Assembly: GCA_021777555.1 (NCBI GenBank)
Contig: JAJYDK010000020.1
Coordinates: 1-64,000 of the forward strand
Reading direction: 5' to 3'
Source: Pseudomonadota bacterium
Lineage (GTDB): Bacteria > Pseudomonadota > Gammaproteobacteria > Steroidobacterales > Steroidobacteraceae
DNA: 64,000 nt
Made by a program: the position numbers and the translations under genes. The stretch's first letter is position 1, and every line of letters begins with the position of its first letter. Positions 22,726 through 33,564 of the stretch are shown piece by piece. The notes under the pieces were generated by a model. It did not search any database and was not told where the DNA came from. It worked only from the letters and a program-made list of their open reading frames with translations.

Positions 22726-25547
22726 ACGAACCGCCGCTCCTCGCCCGGGCCCTCGACATTGGTGACGCAGCGGCCGCAGAGCTCGGGATGGACGGGATGA
22801 GTCCCCACCTCCGGACGGCGCTGCCAGCAGCGCACGCACTTCGGATCCGCCGTCGGCTTGACCGCAACCCACACTCCCTCGCGGGCGAGGTTCGCAGCCG
22901 GCGCCGCGCCGGCCGGCGGCTCATGCTCGAGGCGGTGCATCCGCGCATGCGAGGTGATGAAAAAGAATCGCAGCTCCTCGCCAAGGACAGCGAGCCGAGC
23001 GTATTCGCCCGGTGCGCAGTAGATGTCCACCTCCGCATCGAGGGGCGCACCGATCGCGCCGGCATCGCGCAGCTTCTCGAGCTCGCGCGTCACATCGGTG
23101 CGCAGCGCAAGAAGCGCCGGCCAGTCGATCTCGGCGGCGCTCACCCGCGGCAGCTCGTGCCAGGTGGCCAGGAACACCGACTCGGCATGCTCTCCCGGCA
23201 GGTACTGCCAGATCTCCTCCGCGGTGAAGGAGAGGATGGGAGCGATCCAGCGCACCATGCTCTCGGCGATGTGATACATCGCGGTCTGCGCCGAGCGGCG
23301 CGCACGACTTTCCGTGGGCATCGTGTACATGCGGTCCTTCAGCACGTCCAGGTAGAAAGCGCCGAGATCCACGCTGCAGAAGTTGTGCACCTTCTGATAG
23401 ATGAGGTGGAAAGCGTAGCGCCGGTACGCATCCGCGATCTCCCGGTGCAAGGCCGCCGCGCGCTCGAGTGCCCAGCGGTCGAGCGCGAGCAGTTCCCCGG
23501 GGGGCAGCGCATGCCGCTGCGGATCGAAGCCGTTCAGGTTCCCGAGCAGGTAGCGCACGGTGTTGCGCATGCGCCGATAGGAATCGGCCATGCGCTTCAA
23601 GATCTGATCCGAGACGCTCATCTCATTGGCGTAATCGGTCGCCGACACCCACAGCCGGAGCACGTCCGCGCCCAGGCTGTTCATGACCTTCTGCGGCGCC
23701 ACCACGTTGCCGAGGGACTTCGACTGCTTGCGCCCCTGCTCATCGACGGTGAACCCGTGGGTCAGCACTCCCTTGTAGGGAGCGCGCTCGTAGAGCGCCT
23801 CGGACATCAGCAGCGAGCTGTGGAACCAGCCGCGATGCTGGTCGGAGCCTTCCAGATACAGATCCACCGGCGCGCGGATCTCGCTGCGCTCGGCGCCCAC
23901 GCACTCGAACGAGAGTCCCGAGTCGGCCCACACGTCCATGACGTCGGTGACTTTCTCGTAGTCAGAACTCTCGGCACCCAGCAGCTCCGCCGGATCGAGC
24001 GAGAACCACGCCTCGATCCCCTCGCGCTCGACGCGCTGGGCCACCTGTTCGATCAGGTCCTGCGTGCGCGGATGCAGCTCGCCGCTGCGGGCATGGACGA
24101 ACAGCGGGATCGGCACGCCCCAGAGGCGCTGGCGCGAGATGCACCAGTCCGGACGACCCTCGATCATGCCGCTGATGCGCTGCTCGCCCCAGTCGGGCGT
24201 CCAGCTGACCGTCTTGATGTCCCGCAGCGCGTGCTCTCGCAGGTGATTCTGCTCCATCCCGATGAACCACTGCGGGGTGGCGCGGAAGATGACTGGGGTC
24301 TTGTGGCGCCAGCAGTGCGGGTAGCTGTGCTTGAGTTTCTGATGCGCGAGCAGACGGTCGCCCCTGGTGAGCACCTCGAGCAGCACGGTGTTGGCGTCCT
24401 CGACCTTCAGACCCGCCACGATGGGCGTGTCAGGAAGAAAGCGTCCATCGTTGCCGACGGGATTGACCACTGGCAGGCCGTAGCGCTGGCCGACCACGTA
24501 GTCCTCCTGTCCGTGCCCCGGGGCGGTGTGTACGGCGCCGGTACCCGCCTCGAGCGTCACGTGCTCGCCGAGGATCACCGGCACCTGCCGCTCCTGGAAG
24601 GGATGCTCGAGCTTCAGACCCTCGAGTGCGCGGCCCTCGGCCTCGGCCAGGCACTCGTGCCCGGTGGCGCCGTAGCGCTGCAGGCAGCCCTCGAGAAGCT
24701 CCGCCGCGAGGATGAGCCTGCGCCGTCCGCCGCCGAGGTGCGCCTCCACCAGCGCGTAGCGAAACTCGTCTCGCAGCGCCACGGCCTGGTTGGCGGGCAG
24801 CGTCCAAGGCGTGGTGGTCCAGATGGCCAGTTCCGCCGGTGCCTGCCCAAGAGCGCCCTGCGCTAGGCCGAAGCGCTTCTCGAGGTCGCGCAGATCCGCC
24901 ACCCGGAACGCGACATCGATCGCCGCCGAGGTCTTTTCGGCGTATTCGACTTCAGCCTCGGCGAGCGCCGAGCGACAATCGAGGCACCAGTGCACGGGCT
25001 TCACGCCCTTGTAGAGGTGACCATTGCGAATGATCCGGCCGAAGGCCCGAAGCTGCTGCGCCTCATAGCGCGGCGACATGGTGAGGTAGGGGCGTTCCCA
25101 GTCGCCGAGCACGCCGAGACGTTTGAAATCCTGGCGCTGCAGATCGATCTGCTCGGCAGCGAAGGCGCGACAGGCGGCGCGAAATGCCGCCGCGTCGAGC
25201 TTCTGACCCGCCCGGCCATGTTTTTTCTCGACCTGGTGCTCGATCGGAAGCCCGTGACAGTCCCACCCCGGGATGTAGGGCGCGTCGAACCCGTCCAGGG
25301 TGCGCGATTTGACGATGATGTCCTTCAGGATCTTGTTGACCGCGTGCCCGATGTGGATGGCCCCATTGGCGTAAGGAGGGCCGTCGTGCAGCACGAAGCT
25401 CGGCCTTCCGCGGGCGCTCTCGCGCACTTTCCCGTAGATGCCGCGCGCCTCCCATGCCGCGAGCATGGCCGGCTCGCGCTGAGCCAGGTCCGCCTTCATC
25501 GGGAAGCGGGTCTCGGGCAGGTTGATGGTGTGTTTGTAGTCGCTCAT
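22722..25547 (-). CDS. ileS: isoleucyl-tRNA synthetase
   Basis: A class I synthetase that charges tRNA-Ile and edits valine. The 941-residue product shows the HIGH motif as [13 protein letters not shown] (about residue 65), the CP1 editing insertion, a class I signature loop [12 protein letters not shown], and a C-terminal zinc site CVRCWQRR with CGRC. The signature loop reads KQSKS where KMSKS is usual. Length matches the bacterial type with a C-terminal zinc finger. It lies 4 bp after ribF and overlaps lspA by 4 bp. Confidence 0.97.
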   Translation of the reverse strand: MSDYKHTINLPETRFPMKADLAQREPAMLAAWEARGIYGKVRESARGRPSFVLHDGPPYANGAIHIGHAVNKILKDIIVKSRTLDGFDAPYIPGWDCHGLPIEHQVEKKHGRAGQKLDAAAFRAACRAFAAEQIDLQRQDFKRLGVLGDWERPYLTMSPRYEAQQLRAFGRIIRNGHLYKGVKPVHWCLDCRSALAEAEVEYAEKTSAAIDVAFRVADLRDLEKRFGLAQGALGQAPAELAIWTTTPWTLPANQAVALRDEFRYALVEAHLGGGRRRLILAAELLEGCLQRYGATGHECLAEAEGRALEGLKLEHPFQERQVPVILGEHVTLEAGTGAVHTAPGHGQEDYVVGQRYGLPVVNPVGNDGRFLPDTPIVAGLKVEDANTVLLEVLTRGDRLLAHQKLKHSYPHCWRHKTPVIFRATPQWFIGMEQNHLREHALRDIKTVSWTPDWGEQRISGMIEGRPDWCISRQRLWGVPIPLFVHARSGELHPRTQDLIEQVAQRVEREGIEAWFSLDPAELLGAESSDYEKVTDVMDVWADSGLSFECVGAERSEIRAPVDLYLEGSDQHRGWFHSSLLMSEALYERAPYKGVLTHGFTVDEQGRKQSKSLGNVVAPQKVMNSLGADVLRLWVSATDYANEMSVSDQILKRMADSYRRMRNTVRYLLGNLNGFDPQRHALPPGELLALDRWALERAAALHREIADAYRRYAFHLIYQKVHNFCSVDLGAFYLDVLKDRMYTMPTESRARRSAQTAMYHIAESMVRWIAPILSFTAEEIWQYLPGEHAESVFLATWHELPRVSAAEIDWPALLALRTDVTRELEKLRDAGAIGAPLDAEVDIYCAPGEYARLAVLGEELRFFFITSHARMHRLEHEPPAGAAPAANLAREGVWVAVKPTADPKCVRCWQRRPEVGTHPVHPELCGRCVTNVEGPGEERRFV

Positions 25548-25551
25548 GCAA

Positions 25552-26478
25552 TCAGACTTTCAGTATGGCCCTCGCTGCCCTCGCATCGTGGTGCATCTGC
25601 GCCACCAGCGCCTCGAGGTCCGCAAAGCGCTCCTCGTCACGCAGCTTCGCCACGAACTCCACTTCGATCCGCCGGCCGTACAGGTCGGCGGAAAAATCAA
25701 ACACGTGCACCTCGAGCAGCACCTCGCCGCCGCCGCTCACCGTCGGCCTGCGGCCGAGACTCGCCACCCCGGGCAGCGCCGCGCCCGAGATGCCATGCAC
25801 GCGCACCGCGAATATGCCTTCCACGGGCGAGCGCCGCCGCTCGAGCCTGAGGTTTGCCGTCGGGAAGCCGAGCCGCCTGCCCAGGCGATTGCCGCTCGCC
25901 ACCCGCCCGATCATCGAATACGGCCGCCCCAGCCAGCGACTCGCCTGCTCGAAATCCCCTCGAGCGAGCGCCGCGCGCACCGCGCTGCTGCTCACACGCT
26001 GCCCGTCCAGCGTCACGGGCGGCACCACGTCCACCTCGAGCCCGAGCCTCCCGGCAGCCCGGGCCAGGGTCTCGGCCGTCGCCTCGCCATTGCGTCCGAA
26101 GCGAAAGTCATGCCCCACCACCACGACGGGGGCGCGAAGCTCGAGCGCCAGCAGGCGCGTGAAGTCCTCGCCAGAGAGGTTGCGCAGCGACTCGCCAAAG
26201 CGCAGCAGCCACACCACCTCGACGCCCAGGCGCTCGAGCACGCGCCAGCGCTCGCGGAGCGAGGTGAGACGCGCCGGCCCTTCCCCCGGGGAGAGATACT
26301 CGCGAGGCATGGGCTCGAACGTCAGCACCATCGCGGCACGTCCGAGACGCGCCCCGTGCGCGCTCAGGCGCGCGAGCAGTGCCTGATGCCCAAGGTGCAG
26401 ACCGTCGAAAGTCCCGATGGTGACGACGCTACCGCGCCGGCGGTCGCTTAAGCCAGTGAGTCCGCGAATGAGCTCCAT
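25552..26478 (-). CDS. ribF: bifunctional riboflavin kinase/FAD synthetase RibF
   Basis: Converts riboflavin to FMN and FMN to FAD. The 308-residue product has the N-terminal nucleotidylyltransferase domain ([26 protein letters not shown]) and the C-terminal flavokinase domain ([20 protein letters not shown]). The frame is open to 26592, but ATG 26478 gives the usual N-terminus [10 protein letters not shown]. It heads the ribF-ileS-lspA-ispH operon and is divergent from rpsT. The murJ gene often found here is absent. Confidence 0.95.
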   Translation of the reverse strand: MELIRGLTGLSDRRRGSVVTIGTFDGLHLGHQALLARLSAHGARLGRAAMVLTFEPMPREYLSPGEGPARLTSLRERWRVLERLGVEVVWLLRFGESLRNLSGEDFTRLLALELRAPVVVVGHDFRFGRNGEATAETLARAAGRLGLEVDVVPPVTLDGQRVSSSAVRAALARGDFEQASRWLGRPYSMIGRVASGNRLGRRLGFPTANLRLERRRSPVEGIFAVRVHGISGAALPGVASLGRRPTVSGGGEVLLEVHVFDFSADLYGRRIEVEFVAKLRDEERFADLEALVAQMHHDARAARAILKV

Positions 26479-26610
26479 CGGCCGCCCGAGCCGCCACCTG
26501 TGCACCGATTGATACAAAGAATAATGAAGAATACAGGATTTGCCACGGGGACGAAGCCTTCCGCCGCGCGGCGGCAATGGCGCCCACGCCATGACGCCCG
26601 CACCAGGCCA

Positions 26611-26639
26611 TTGACAATGGCCACCAGGGTAAGCAGACT
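26611..26639 (+). promoter_or_regulatory. candidate promoter for rpsT
   Basis: A perfect -35 hexamer TTGACA (26611-26616) is followed by 17 bp and CAGACT (26634-26639), a weak -10. It lies about 50 bp upstream of the rpsT start codon. The perfect -35 makes it the best candidate in the ribF-rpsT gap. Confidence 0.45.
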
Positions 26640-26687
26640 ACCGGCCCCCCGCGACGGGGACCCAGAGTTTAGGCAGTCGGAGATCCT

Positions 26688-26951
26688 GTGGCCAACACCA
26701 AGTCCGCTGAAAAGGCGGCTCGTCAAGCTGAGAAACATCGTGCCCGCAACGTGGCGCTGCGCTCGCGCATGCGAACCGCAGTGCGCGACGTGAGCACCGC
26801 CATCGTCGGCGGCGACAAGTCGGCCGCCCAGGCCACGTACAAGACCGCAATCCCCGTCATCGACACCCTGGTCAACAAGCGCATCATTCACCGCAACAAG
26901 GCCGCCCGGCACAAGAGCCGACTGGCGGCGCGCATCCGCGCCATGCAGTGA
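26688..26951 (+). CDS. rpsT: 30S ribosomal protein S20
   Basis: An 87-residue basic protein that binds 16S rRNA during early 30S assembly. It begins MANTKSAEKAARQAEKHRAR and ends IIHRNKAARHKSRLAARIRA, both diagnostic of S20. The start is GTG with GGAG 6 bases upstream; S20 genes often use non-ATG starts linked to autoregulation in E. coli. It stands alone, divergent from ribF and convergent with obgE. Confidence 0.97.
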   Translation: MANTKSAEKAARQAEKHRARNVALRSRMRTAVRDVSTAIVGGDKSAAQATYKTAIPVIDTLVNKRIIHRNKAARHKSRLAARIRAMQ

Positions 26952-27023
26952 GGAGTGAGGCGATGATGGACGTCAACAAAGTGCACGTCACCAAGCCGGC
27001 TCCCATGCCGGTACCGCTCAAGC

Positions 27024-28515
<1,492 letters not shown>

Positions 28516-28540
28516 GTGGGGTTCCTGATCAGAATGCCGC

Positions 28541-28855
28541 TCAGCCGGCGCTGATGCCGGTGACCTTCACCTCGGTGAAGGGCTGGCGATGAGTCTTCTG
28601 CCGCAGGTAGTGGGCGCGGCGCTTGAACTTCACCACCGAGACCTTTCGGCCCTTGCCGTGGCGGACCACGGTGGCGGTGACCTTGCCGCCCGCGACGAGC
28701 GGCTTGCCGAGCTTGACCTCGGCGCCCTCGCCGACCAGGAGCACGCGGTCGAACTCGACCGTAGCACCGGGCTCGGCGTCCAGTTTCTCAATGCGCAGCA
28801 CCCCATCCTGGGTCACGCGATACTGTTTTCCACCGGTGGCGATCACTGCGTACAT
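28541..28855 (-). CDS. rplU: 50S ribosomal protein L21
   Basis: A 104-residue 23S rRNA-binding protein. [18 protein letters not shown] at the N-terminus and [18 protein letters not shown] near the C-terminus are diagnostic. It is first in rplU-rpmA-obgE, with a clear promoter about 40 bp upstream, and is divergent from ispB. Confidence 0.98.
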   Translation of the reverse strand: MYAVIATGGKQYRVTQDGVLRIEKLDAEPGATVEFDRVLLVGEGAEVKLGKPLVAGGKVTATVVRHGKGRKVSVVKFKRRAHYLRQKTHRQPFTEVKVTGISAG

Positions 28856-28890
28856 AAGCTGGAATCGAGGGTCTTGACGAAAGGGCGGGC

Positions 28891-28919
28891 ATTTTACTGA
28901 CCGGTCCCTTGCGGGTCAA
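28891..28919 (-). promoter_or_regulatory. sigma-70 promoter for rplU-rpmA
   Basis: On the minus strand TTGACC (28914-28919), a 17-bp spacer and TAAAAT (28891-28896) form a near-consensus promoter 36 bp upstream of the rplU start codon. This is the best promoter match seen in the window. Confidence 0.75.
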
Positions 28920-29052
28920 ACGCGGCCTTATCTTTGCGTGCAGCGGACGGTGCGCTCCGCTAGGATGCGCGCCTGTATCCAGGGAATCTCAGAATACCCC
29001 CAAAGTGCTCGCGGCGCCCCTTCAATCGCCTGTTCCCAGGCCTCTTTCCTCC

Positions 29053-30015
29053 ATGAGCCTGGAAGATATCCGTGCGCTCGTGGCGACCGATCTCACCGCC
29101 GTGGACGAGGTCATCCGCCAGCGCCTGAAGAGCATCGTCCCGCTGGTGGATCAGGTGGCCGAGCACATCATCGCCGGCGGCGGCAAGCGGCTGCGCCCCT
29201 TGCTGGTGGTCCTGGCGGGCCGGGCCTGCGGGCACCATCCCGCGCATGTCGAGGCGGCCGCCTTCATCGAGTTCATCCATACCGCGACCTTGCTTCACGA
29301 TGACGTGGTCGACGGCTCATCGCTGCGGCGGGGCCGGTATACCGCCAACGAGGTCTTCGGCAACCAGGCGAGCGTCCTGGTCGGCGATTTCGTCTACTCG
29401 CGCGCCTTCCAGATGATGGCGGCGCTCACCTCCCAGCCCGTCATGGAAATCATGGCGGAGGCGACCAACGTGATCGCCGAGGGAGAGGTCATGCAGCTGA
29501 TGAACGCTCACGACCCGGACACCACCGAGCAACGCTACCTCGAGGTCATCTATCGCAAGACCGCGAAGCTGTTCGAGGCCGGCGCCGAGGTCGCCGCGGT
29601 GCTCGCCGGCGGCCAGCCACCATTGCGCGCGGCGCTTGCCGCCTATGGCCGCCATCTCGGCACCGCCTACCAGCTCGTGGACGATGTGCTCGACTACCGC
29701 TCGAATCCCGCCGAGCGCGGCAAGAACCTGGGCGACGATCTGGCCGAAGGCAAGCCGACCCTGCCGCTCATCTACGCGCTGAGGCACGGCAGTGAGACAC
29801 AGCGGGCGGCCATCCGTTCGGCCATCGAGCACGGCAGCGCCGAGCTCGAGCCCATCATCGGGGCCATCGAGTCCACCGGAGGACTCGAGTACGCTGCACG
29901 CCTCGCGAAAGAATCCGCCGAGAAGGCGCTCGAGTCCTTGAGGCCCCTGCCCGATACCCCCTTCAAGATCGGCCTCGCGGCGCTCGCCCGCTTCGCGGTG
30001 GAGCACACCACTTAA
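29053..30015 (+). CDS. ispB: long-chain (octaprenyl) diphosphate synthase IspB
   Basis: A trans-prenyltransferase that builds the ubiquinone side chain from FPP and IPP. The 320-residue product has both aspartate-rich motifs: LLHDDVVDGSSLRRG (about residue 84) and LVDDVLDYRS (about residue 213). The IPP site GGGKRLRPLL is also present. ATG 29053 gives the usual N-terminus; the frame is open back to 28909. Divergence from rplU is the normal gammaproteobacterial arrangement. Exact chain length cannot be deduced. Confidence 0.94.
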   Translation: MSLEDIRALVATDLTAVDEVIRQRLKSIVPLVDQVAEHIIAGGGKRLRPLLVVLAGRACGHHPAHVEAAAFIEFIHTATLLHDDVVDGSSLRRGRYTANEVFGNQASVLVGDFVYSRAFQMMAALTSQPVMEIMAEATNVIAEGEVMQLMNAHDPDTTEQRYLEVIYRKTAKLFEAGAEVAAVLAGGQPPLRAALAAYGRHLGTAYQLVDDVLDYRSNPAERGKNLGDDLAEGKPTLPLIYALRHGSETQRAAIRSAIEHGSAELEPIIGAIESTGGLEYAARLAKESAEKALESLRPLPDTPFKIGLAALARFAVEHTT

Positions 30016-30113
30016 GTTCTTGGCTCCCGCCATTGAAGCAGCGGGAGCGCTCCAGTACACTGCGCGGCCCGTCTCGTGCGCCGCCACCGGCTCGAGGCGC
30101 GGGTCCGCCATCT

Positions 30114-30190
<77 letters not shown>

Positions 30191-30575
30191 TTGATTTGCA
30201 GCGTTTTCTTCCCGCCTCGATCAATTGGTACCAGGGTTCCGGAGTCATTGGTTCCAGTTTTGGTTCCGCTTTATCAGCGGTAGTCGCGGGTGGATGCGTG
30301 CAAGCGGCATGCGCCGGATTCGACCGCGCCCGAAGCGCATTTCGGGCTGATTCATCGAGTCGATGACTATGCTGACAATGCTCGAAGTCTCGGGCGTCGG
30401 CCCTGACGGGCAGCCGTGCCCCCAACCTCGACGGTCCGCGGGCTCGCATGGTGGCGGATCTTCGCGCTACCTGTCTTTATTACGGGTCCACAATATCAAA
30501 AACTTATTGTGATTACCCGATAAATTTTACTTATATCGAATTCGCGATATCATACCGGACAGGAGGGCCCCGCCC
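30191..30575. promoter_or_regulatory. AT-rich hipBA leader with palindrome
   Basis: No gene is recognised in this stretch. The last 100 bases are strikingly AT-rich for this genome. They include the inverted repeat ATATCG-N6-CGATAT (30533-30550), about 25 bp before the hipB start. HipB operators in E. coli are TATCC-N8-GGATA palindromes; this site has the same style with different arms and spacing. A minus-strand frame across the tRNA is a typical spurious translation. Confidence 0.5.
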
Positions 30576-30830
30576 GTGGACACACTACTCCTGCAAACGC
30601 CCGCCCAACTGCCGCAGCACCTCAAAGCGCTGCGCAATCATCGCGGCCTCACCCAAGCACGGCTCGCCTCGCGCCTGGGGATCAAGCAAGCCCGGTACGC
30701 GTTCATCGAATCCCATCCCGATACGGTATCGACCGCACAACTGCTCGATGTATTCGCAGCGCTAGGAGTAGACATCCTGCTGCGTGTGAGAGCTAATTCG
30801 AAGACCGTGCGCGGCGGCGAGGACTGGTGA
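30576..30830 (+). CDS. hipB: HipB-type antitoxin, Xre-family repressor
   Basis: An 84-residue DNA-binding antitoxin that neutralises HipA and represses the operon. The helix-turn-helix is RGLTQARLASRLGIKQARY at residues 24-42, followed by a dimerisation strand (LGVDILLRVRAN). The GTG start has AGGAGG 9 bases upstream. Its stop overlaps the hipA start (GTGA), which couples translation. Pairing with HipA makes the assignment firm. Confidence 0.92.
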   Translation: MDTLLLQTPAQLPQHLKALRNHRGLTQARLASRLGIKQARYAFIESHPDTVSTAQLLDVFAALGVDILLRVRANSKTVRGGEDW

Positions 30831-32197
30831 GCACCGCACTCGGGGTCTGGATGAATGGCCGACGCATCGGGGAGTGGCGGCATATGCGCGGCGCGCGCGA
30901 CGAGTTCCGCTATGACCCGGCATGGCTGGACGACCCTCAATCCCGCGCACTGTCCCTCTCGCTGCCCATGACGGCGAGCGCGACGATCACCTCACCTGTC
31001 GTGCGGCATTACTTCGACAACCTGCTGCCGGACGATCCCCGAATCCGCGAACGGCTCCAACGGCGCTTCTCAACCCGCTCGGCCGACACGTTCGACTTAC
31101 TCGATGCCTTGGGTCGTGACTGCGTCGGCGCGGTGCAACTGCTGCCGATCGGAGAGACCCCTACCGGATGGGACCACATTGCCGCGGACAGGCTCACGTC
31201 CAAGGACGTGGAAGCGATCCTGGCAGCCGTTCCGACCGCAACCCCCTCCATGCTGGGCGGAATGGAGGACGAGGAAGACTTACGGATCTCCATCGCGGGA
31301 GGCCAGGAGAAGACGGCGTTGCTCAGAATCGGCAGCACTTGGCATCGACCCCGCGCCGCGACGCCGACCTCTCATATCCTGAAGCTTCCGCTGGGAACCG
31401 TTGGCGGGCTGAAGCTCGATCTGTCGCATTCTGTGGATAACGAGTGGCTATGCGCCACACTCCTTGCAGAACTCGGCTTGGCCGTCGCGCCAACCGAGAT
31501 CGGTCGGTTTGGCGAGCAACGTGTACTCGTCGTCGAGCGCTTCGACCGTCGATGGCAACGCATTGGGGACGGCAATCCCAAGAACTCGCGCTTCACGCCA
31601 CCACCCAACGCATGGCTCGCTCGGCTGCCGCAAGAGGACTTCTGCCAGGCAGCCGGTGTAAGCCATGAACAGAAATACGAAAGCAGCGGCGGACCCGGCA
31701 TTGAACAAATCCTTCGGACCCTGTCGCGCGCCGAGAATCCGACTGCCGATCGGCGCAGATTCGCACTCACACAGCTCGCGTTTTGGATGTTGGCGGCGAT
31801 TGACGGTCATGCCAAGAATTTCTCGATCTTCCACCACCGCGGCGGAACTTTCGGGCTGACCCCCCTTTACGATGTGCTCTCTGCCTGGCCCGTCATCGGA
31901 CACGGCAGCAGCAAGCTGGACCTGAAAAAGGTGAAGCTCGCGATGGCCCTGCGCGGCGGCGGCCGGCCGCACTACAAACTCACCGAAGTACAGCCCCGTT
32001 ACTTCGAAGCGCTCGCCAACTCGCTTGGCGACCCGGATGCGTGGCCTGCAATGCAGGAACTTGCCGAACGCGTGCCGGGCGCAATCGAGCGCGCACAGGC
32101 CAAGCTTCCCGATGACTTCGCGCCCTTCGTCTGGAACAGCGTCACCGCCGGACTCAGGCGGCAAGCGACGACGTTCCTGAAGGTTGTATCGTCCTGA
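30827..32197 (+). CDS. hipA: HipA serine/threonine kinase toxin
   Basis: HipA phosphorylates glutamyl-tRNA synthetase in E. coli, halting translation and promoting persistence; the same target is inferred here. The 456-residue product follows E. coli HipA closely. The autophosphorylated serine and P-loop are in RISIAGGQEKTALLRIG (Ser155). The catalytic Asp326 lies in AAIDGHAKNFSIF, and the metal-binding Asp349 in LTPLYDVLSAWP. All key residues are intact, so the toxin looks active. It is co-translated with hipB and lies inside the tRNA-Pro island remnant. Confidence 0.95.
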   Translation: MSTALGVWMNGRRIGEWRHMRGARDEFRYDPAWLDDPQSRALSLSLPMTASATITSPVVRHYFDNLLPDDPRIRERLQRRFSTRSADTFDLLDALGRDCVGAVQLLPIGETPTGWDHIAADRLTSKDVEAILAAVPTATPSMLGGMEDEEDLRISIAGGQEKTALLRIGSTWHRPRAATPTSHILKLPLGTVGGLKLDLSHSVDNEWLCATLLAELGLAVAPTEIGRFGEQRVLVVERFDRRWQRIGDGNPKNSRFTPPPNAWLARLPQEDFCQAAGVSHEQKYESSGGPGIEQILRTLSRAENPTADRRRFALTQLAFWMLAAIDGHAKNFSIFHHRGGTFGLTPLYDVLSAWPVIGHGSSKLDLKKVKLAMALRGGGRPHYKLTEVQPRYFEALANSLGDPDAWPAMQELAERVPGAIERAQAKLPDDFAPFVWNSVTAGLRRQATTFLKVVSS

Positions 32198-32255
32198 CGG
32201 ACATTGACCAAAGCAATGAGCCTCGCCTGGACGGACTCAGCTACCAGCCATACGA

Positions 32256-32302
32256 CCTTCGGGACGAAGGAGTCGCAGGGTCAAATCCTGTCACTCGGAC
32301 AA
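32256..32302 (+). repeat. degenerate tRNA-Pro 3' end (candidate attR)
   Basis: Forty of 47 bases match the 3' half of tRNA-Pro, including TTCGGGACG, GTCGCAGG and TCAAATCCTGTCAC. The CCA end reads CAA, and the anticodon stem no longer pairs fully. It is not a functional tRNA. Weak similarity further 5' (CTCAGC at about 32236) leaves open a full-length pseudo-tRNA. Confidence 0.65.
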
Positions 32303-32341
32303 GTCGATACACCGACCCAAACGGTCGCCCATCCCCGGAGC

Positions 32342-32785
32342 TCATGACTCAGGCAAAGATCCGCTCCTGGCGCTGTCCTTGTCCTTCGGCTCTTCACGTG
32401 CACCAGCCAGCAGTTGCTCCAGGAATCCGATCGATCGCATCACCGCCACACCAATCACGACATCCTTGACCGGATCCCAGATCTGGCGCGCTACGCCGTT
32501 GTGCCGATGACCGCTCGAGGCAATCGGCTTGGCGGATGCGTCCGGCTCGCCCCGGGACACCGCCTGCCCTCGACCTCTGCGGCGCCTCCTGCTCAGGACG
32601 GCAAGCACAGCGCCCGCCCCGAAGGCGGCCGCCATCATCTTGCCGGGGTGCCGCGCAAAGAGCCCTCTCCAATCGCCCGCCGCCTTCACCTTGTTCTCCA
32701 GCTCATCGAAGCTCGATCGCAGAGCGTCGTACTTGCTTTTGATGTTGGCCTCTATCTGCTCTATTGTCTCATTCATTTGAAACAC
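32342..32785 (-). CDS. small membrane-associated protein of the YqjD/DUF3618-like group
   Basis: A 147-residue protein with an N-terminal helical stretch (NETIEQIEANIKSKYDALRS). A hydrophobic segment (KMMAAAFGAGAVLAVLS) is followed by a very basic patch (SRRRRRGRGQ). A second hydrophobic region IWDPVKDVVIGVAVMRSIGF lies near the C-terminus. It is the third gene of a three-gene minus-strand set with a YqjE-like and an ElaB/YqjD-like protein. Such proteins are inner-membrane anchors, some ribosome-associated and stress-induced. The specific role is unknown. Confidence 0.6.
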   Translation of the reverse strand: MFQMNETIEQIEANIKSKYDALRSSFDELENKVKAAGDWRGLFARHPGKMMAAAFGAGAVLAVLSRRRRRGRGQAVSRGEPDASAKPIASSGHRHNGVARQIWDPVKDVVIGVAVMRSIGFLEQLLAGAREEPKDKDSARSGSLPES

Positions 32786-32788
32786 TCC

Positions 32789-33136
32789 TCAGCTCTCCTG
32801 ATCATTTTCGCGAAAAGGGCTATGTTCCTTCAGGCGCCTCGATCCCGCCTTCATTACCACCGCTGCGCACAGCGCCAGACTGAAGGACACGAGCAGTGCC
32901 GCAGCCCAGGCGCGCAAAACGAGAGAAAGAGCCTGCACGAGCGCGAGGAGCGCAAAAAGAATGGCGAAAATGCCGCTCAAGGCTCCGATTCCCAGAAGCA
33001 GCAAGCCGGACTGCCAGGCGCTCACTTTTGCGCGTATACGCGCCTTCGCCAGCCGAGACTCGGTTCGCACAATATCCTGGACGCCGCCGGCGATATCCCG
33101 AAGAATGTCAAACACGGATCGCTCTGCATCAGACAT
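32789..33136 (-). CDS. phage holin-like (YqjE/Holin_X family) membrane protein
   Basis: A 115-residue protein with two hydrophobic helices (GLLLLGIGALSGIFAILFAL and AWAAALLVSFSLALCAAVVM) after an amphipathic N-terminus (VFDILRDIAGGVQDIVRTES). This is the YqjE/Holin_X layout; despite the family name these are usually chromosomal genes linked to yqjD. The ATG at 33136 (MSDAERSV) is preferred over the one at 33157. It is 3 bp from the next gene downstream and just overlaps or abuts the gene upstream. Confidence 0.75.
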   Translation of the reverse strand: MSDAERSVFDILRDIAGGVQDIVRTESRLAKARIRAKVSAWQSGLLLLGIGALSGIFAILFALLALVQALSLVLRAWAAALLVSFSLALCAAVVMKAGSRRLKEHSPFRENDQES

Positions 33137-33153
33137 GCCCGTTGCCTCGCACG

Positions 33154-33564
33154 TCAATCGCGGTACAACACTCGAGCGAGCACAAATCCGAGAATCGCGG
33201 CTCCGGTGAGCGCCGGGACGGGATTGTCTTTCACCACACGTCTCACGCTCGTCATCACGCCTGCCGCATCGCGATCGCGGATATGCTGCGCGGCGTGGCG
33301 GAGGGAAGCAGCTGCCGCGCGTGCAGCGCGACTCACTCTCGCTCCGCCGGCCCGGGACTGCGCGTCCGCGTGCGGGCTCGGGCCCGCATCTTGGGAATCT
33401 TGTGCGGCTCCCTCCTGATTCCCAGCGAGCTTGTCCGCGGCTTCCCGGCCCGGATCGGACGCTTCGCGTTTAACCTGAGAAGCGCCATCTGGCCGCTCTT
33501 CGCCTCCGCCCACGCCCCGGCCGGAAGAGCCGTTCGGTACCGATGCAGATGTTTCTGAATTCAC
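33154..33564 (-). CDS. ElaB/YqjD-like (DUF883) C-tail membrane protein
   Basis: A 136-residue protein. The first 70 residues are hydrophilic and disordered, then an alanine/arginine-rich helix leads to VVKDNPVPALTGAAILGFVL and a terminal LARVLYRD. This C-terminal anchor is the hallmark of the ElaB/YqjD/DUF883 group, in which E. coli members bind ribosomes in stationary phase. The start may lie further in, as the N-terminus is low-complexity. It is the first gene of the three-gene operon. Confidence 0.7.
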   Translation of the reverse strand: MNSETSASVPNGSSGRGVGGGEERPDGASQVKREASDPGREAADKLAGNQEGAAQDSQDAGPSPHADAQSRAGGARVSRAARAAAASLRHAAQHIRDRDAAGVMTSVRRVVKDNPVPALTGAAILGFVLARVLYRD

